Assembly: GCA_018812385.1 (NCBI GenBank)
Contig: JAHJDU010000525.1
Location: 1 to 6,816, forward strand
Source of the DNA: Pseudomonadota bacterium
GTDB lineage: Bacteria; Desulfobacterota; Desulfobacteria; Desulfobacterales; Desulfobacteraceae
Reading direction: 5' to 3'
DNA: 6,816 nucleotides
The translations under genes and the position numbers were made by a program. The notes under the pieces were generated by a model. The model was not told where the DNA came from. It was given only the letters and a program-made list of their open reading frames with translations, and ran no database searches. Position 1 is the first letter of the stretch, and each line of letters begins with the position of its first letter. Shown here in pieces: positions 6,108 through 6,816 of this stretch.

Positions 6108-6266
6108 TTAAATTGTTTCTTTAATTTTTTTAATATATTCCGGTATTGTACCACAGCAGCCGCCGACAATTTCCACACCAGGTTTTTTGATTTCTTTGAT
6201 ATGGTCTTCTGTTTTGTTATTATTTTTTATCTTGGCTATCGTTATGATCACGCTGTGATAAGCTGA
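6108..6266 (-). pseudogene. C-terminal remnant of a homocysteine S-methyltransferase-type gene
   Basis: Read on the minus strand, the frame from about 6266 to TAA (6110-6108) ends with PGVEIVGGCCGTIPEYI and a short Lys-rich helix. GGCCGT is the diagnostic zinc-binding motif near the C-terminus of homocysteine S-methyltransferase domains (as in the MetH N-terminal domain, BHMT and MmuM), and a Pro-Glu-x-Ile just after it is usual. Only about 35 residues match the family, whose domain is about 300. Upstream in frame there are some unrelated residues and then a stop at 6269-6267. There is no ATG, and a GTG at 6251-6249 has no ribosome binding site. The first zinc Cys and the whole barrel are missing, so the gene is not functional. 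The missing part is not elsewhere in the window, which fits a deletion. Confidence 0.75.
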
Positions 6267-6334
6267 TTATGTTATTGAAATTTTATCTGTTTTGCAATAT
6301 CAATAATTTTGAGCCAATATTACAAAACAAACCC

Positions 6335-6364
6335 TTATCTTTTCAATCGGTTTTCTGGTATGAT
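6335..6364 (+). promoter_or_regulatory. Probable sigma-70 promoter with extended -10 for the NifX-like gene
   Basis: TGGTATGAT (6356-6364) is an extended -10 element (TG, one base, TATGAT). A weak -35 candidate, TTATCT (6335-6340), lies 18 bases upstream of the hexamer. Transcription would begin near 6371, leaving a leader of about 30 bases with a good ribosome binding site. Confidence 0.45.
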
Positions 6365-6401
6365 GACGAAAATAATTGATCATTTTTTTTGGAGGGATGT
6401 A

Positions 6402-6794
6402 ATGAAGGTAGCCTTTCCTGTTAAAGAGAACAATGGATTGGAGAGTATCATTGATGAGCATTTTGGAGTGGCTCAAAATTTTTTAATCGTGGACCTGGAA
6501 ACCCGGGGATTTGAACTCAAGGAGAACCAGAAACTTTCCACTGAAGAGTCCAAGTGTAAAACAGGGGTATTCGAAAAAAAAGATCAGGTCGATGCAGTTG
6601 TTACAAGGTGCATGGGAGACGGGTCCCAGAGAAGCCTTATGTCATCAAATATCAAAGTTTATCAGGCCCAGAAGAATACCATTCTGGAAAACCTGGAACT
6701 TTTAGAGAAAGATGAGCTTAAGCTGTTCCATATGTTTGATTTCTGCCAGATAAAAAAGAACAAAAAAGAAGGCGGCTGCGGACACCATCATTGA
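6402..6794 (+). CDS. NifX/NifB-C-like (dinitrogenase iron-molybdenum cofactor domain) protein with Cys-His tail
   Basis: A 130-residue cytoplasmic protein of the dinitrogenase iron-molybdenum cofactor family (NifX, NafY and the NifB C-terminal domain), which bind iron-sulfur or molybdenum cluster precursors. It shows MKVAFPVKENNGLESIIDEHFGVAQNF compressed over residues 1-27, with the HFG motif at 20-22, and a second part, RCMGDGSQRSLMSSNIKVY (69-87), the usual glycine-rich G-containing turn before a strand. The C-terminus is a Lys-rich linker ending in GGCGHHH-type residues (Cys126, His128-130), a probable metal-binding tail; Cys52, Cys70 and Cys115 may also take part. The ATG at 6402 is chosen because GGAGGG (6391-6396) is 5 bases upstream and the domain begins there; a TTG at 6309 would add 31 unrelated residues. 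No nif gene is nearby, so its partner is unknown. Members of this family occur widely in anaerobes without nitrogenase. Confidence 0.85.
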   Translation: MKVAFPVKENNGLESIIDEHFGVAQNFLIVDLETRGFELKENQKLSTEESKCKTGVFEKKDQVDAVVTRCMGDGSQRSLMSSNIKVYQAQKNTILENLELLEKDELKLFHMFDFCQIKKNKKEGGCGHHH

Positions 6795-6816
6795 TATTGA
6801 ATTTTGCTGAATGCTG

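Noticed and set aside
6033..6266. Forward-strand 77-residue Phe-rich hydrophobic open frame
   Set aside because: It is the complement of the AT-rich methyltransferase remnant, where Lys codons read as Phe. It is not a membrane protein gene.
6309..6401. TTG at 6309 as the start of the NifX-like protein
   Set aside because: The added 31 residues are not part of the domain, and GGAGGG lies 5 bases before the ATG at 6402.

Overview
The window is a moderately AT-rich bacterial chromosome segment. A tungsten/molybdopterin aldehyde:ferredoxin oxidoreductase, an iron-dependent alcohol dehydrogenase, a NifX-type protein and a remnant of a GGCC-type (homocysteine S-methyltransferase) gene suggest a strict anaerobe. 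My best guess is a sulfate reducer of the Desulfobacterota (Desulfobacterales-like). This is inferred from gene content only.

Layout. (1) 2-1123: the tail of an osmoprotectant-type ABC permease, then its periplasmic substrate-binding protein, with a hairpin between them. (2) 1124-1344: a 221-base leader with three successive inverted repeats, the last ending at the ribosome binding site of the next gene. (3) 1345-4235: aldehyde:ferredoxin oxidoreductase (TTG start) and iron alcohol dehydrogenase, 2 bases apart and surely one operon. Together they could interconvert carboxylate, aldehyde and alcohol. (4) 4236-4715: a structured intergenic stretch, a 60-residue unrecognised ORF, and a well-placed start that runs only 11 codons. 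(5) 4716-5566: a GIY-YIG protein overlapping a rhomboid protease by ATGA. (6) 5567-5753: no clear gene, one possible remnant. (7) 5754-6266, minus strand: a small Cys-conserved protein, preceded by only the C-terminal tail of a homocysteine S-methyltransferase-type gene, so this operon is decayed. (8) 6402-6794, plus strand: an orphan NifX/NifB-C-like protein ending in a Cys-His cluster, with a plausible extended -10 promoter.

No gap without a gene exceeds 300 bases. I see no tRNA, rRNA, CRISPR array or insertion sequence. No single undescribed system stands out. The best leads are the structured leader before the oxidoreductase, the GIY-YIG/rhomboid coupling, and the truncated methyltransferase beside its surviving small partner.
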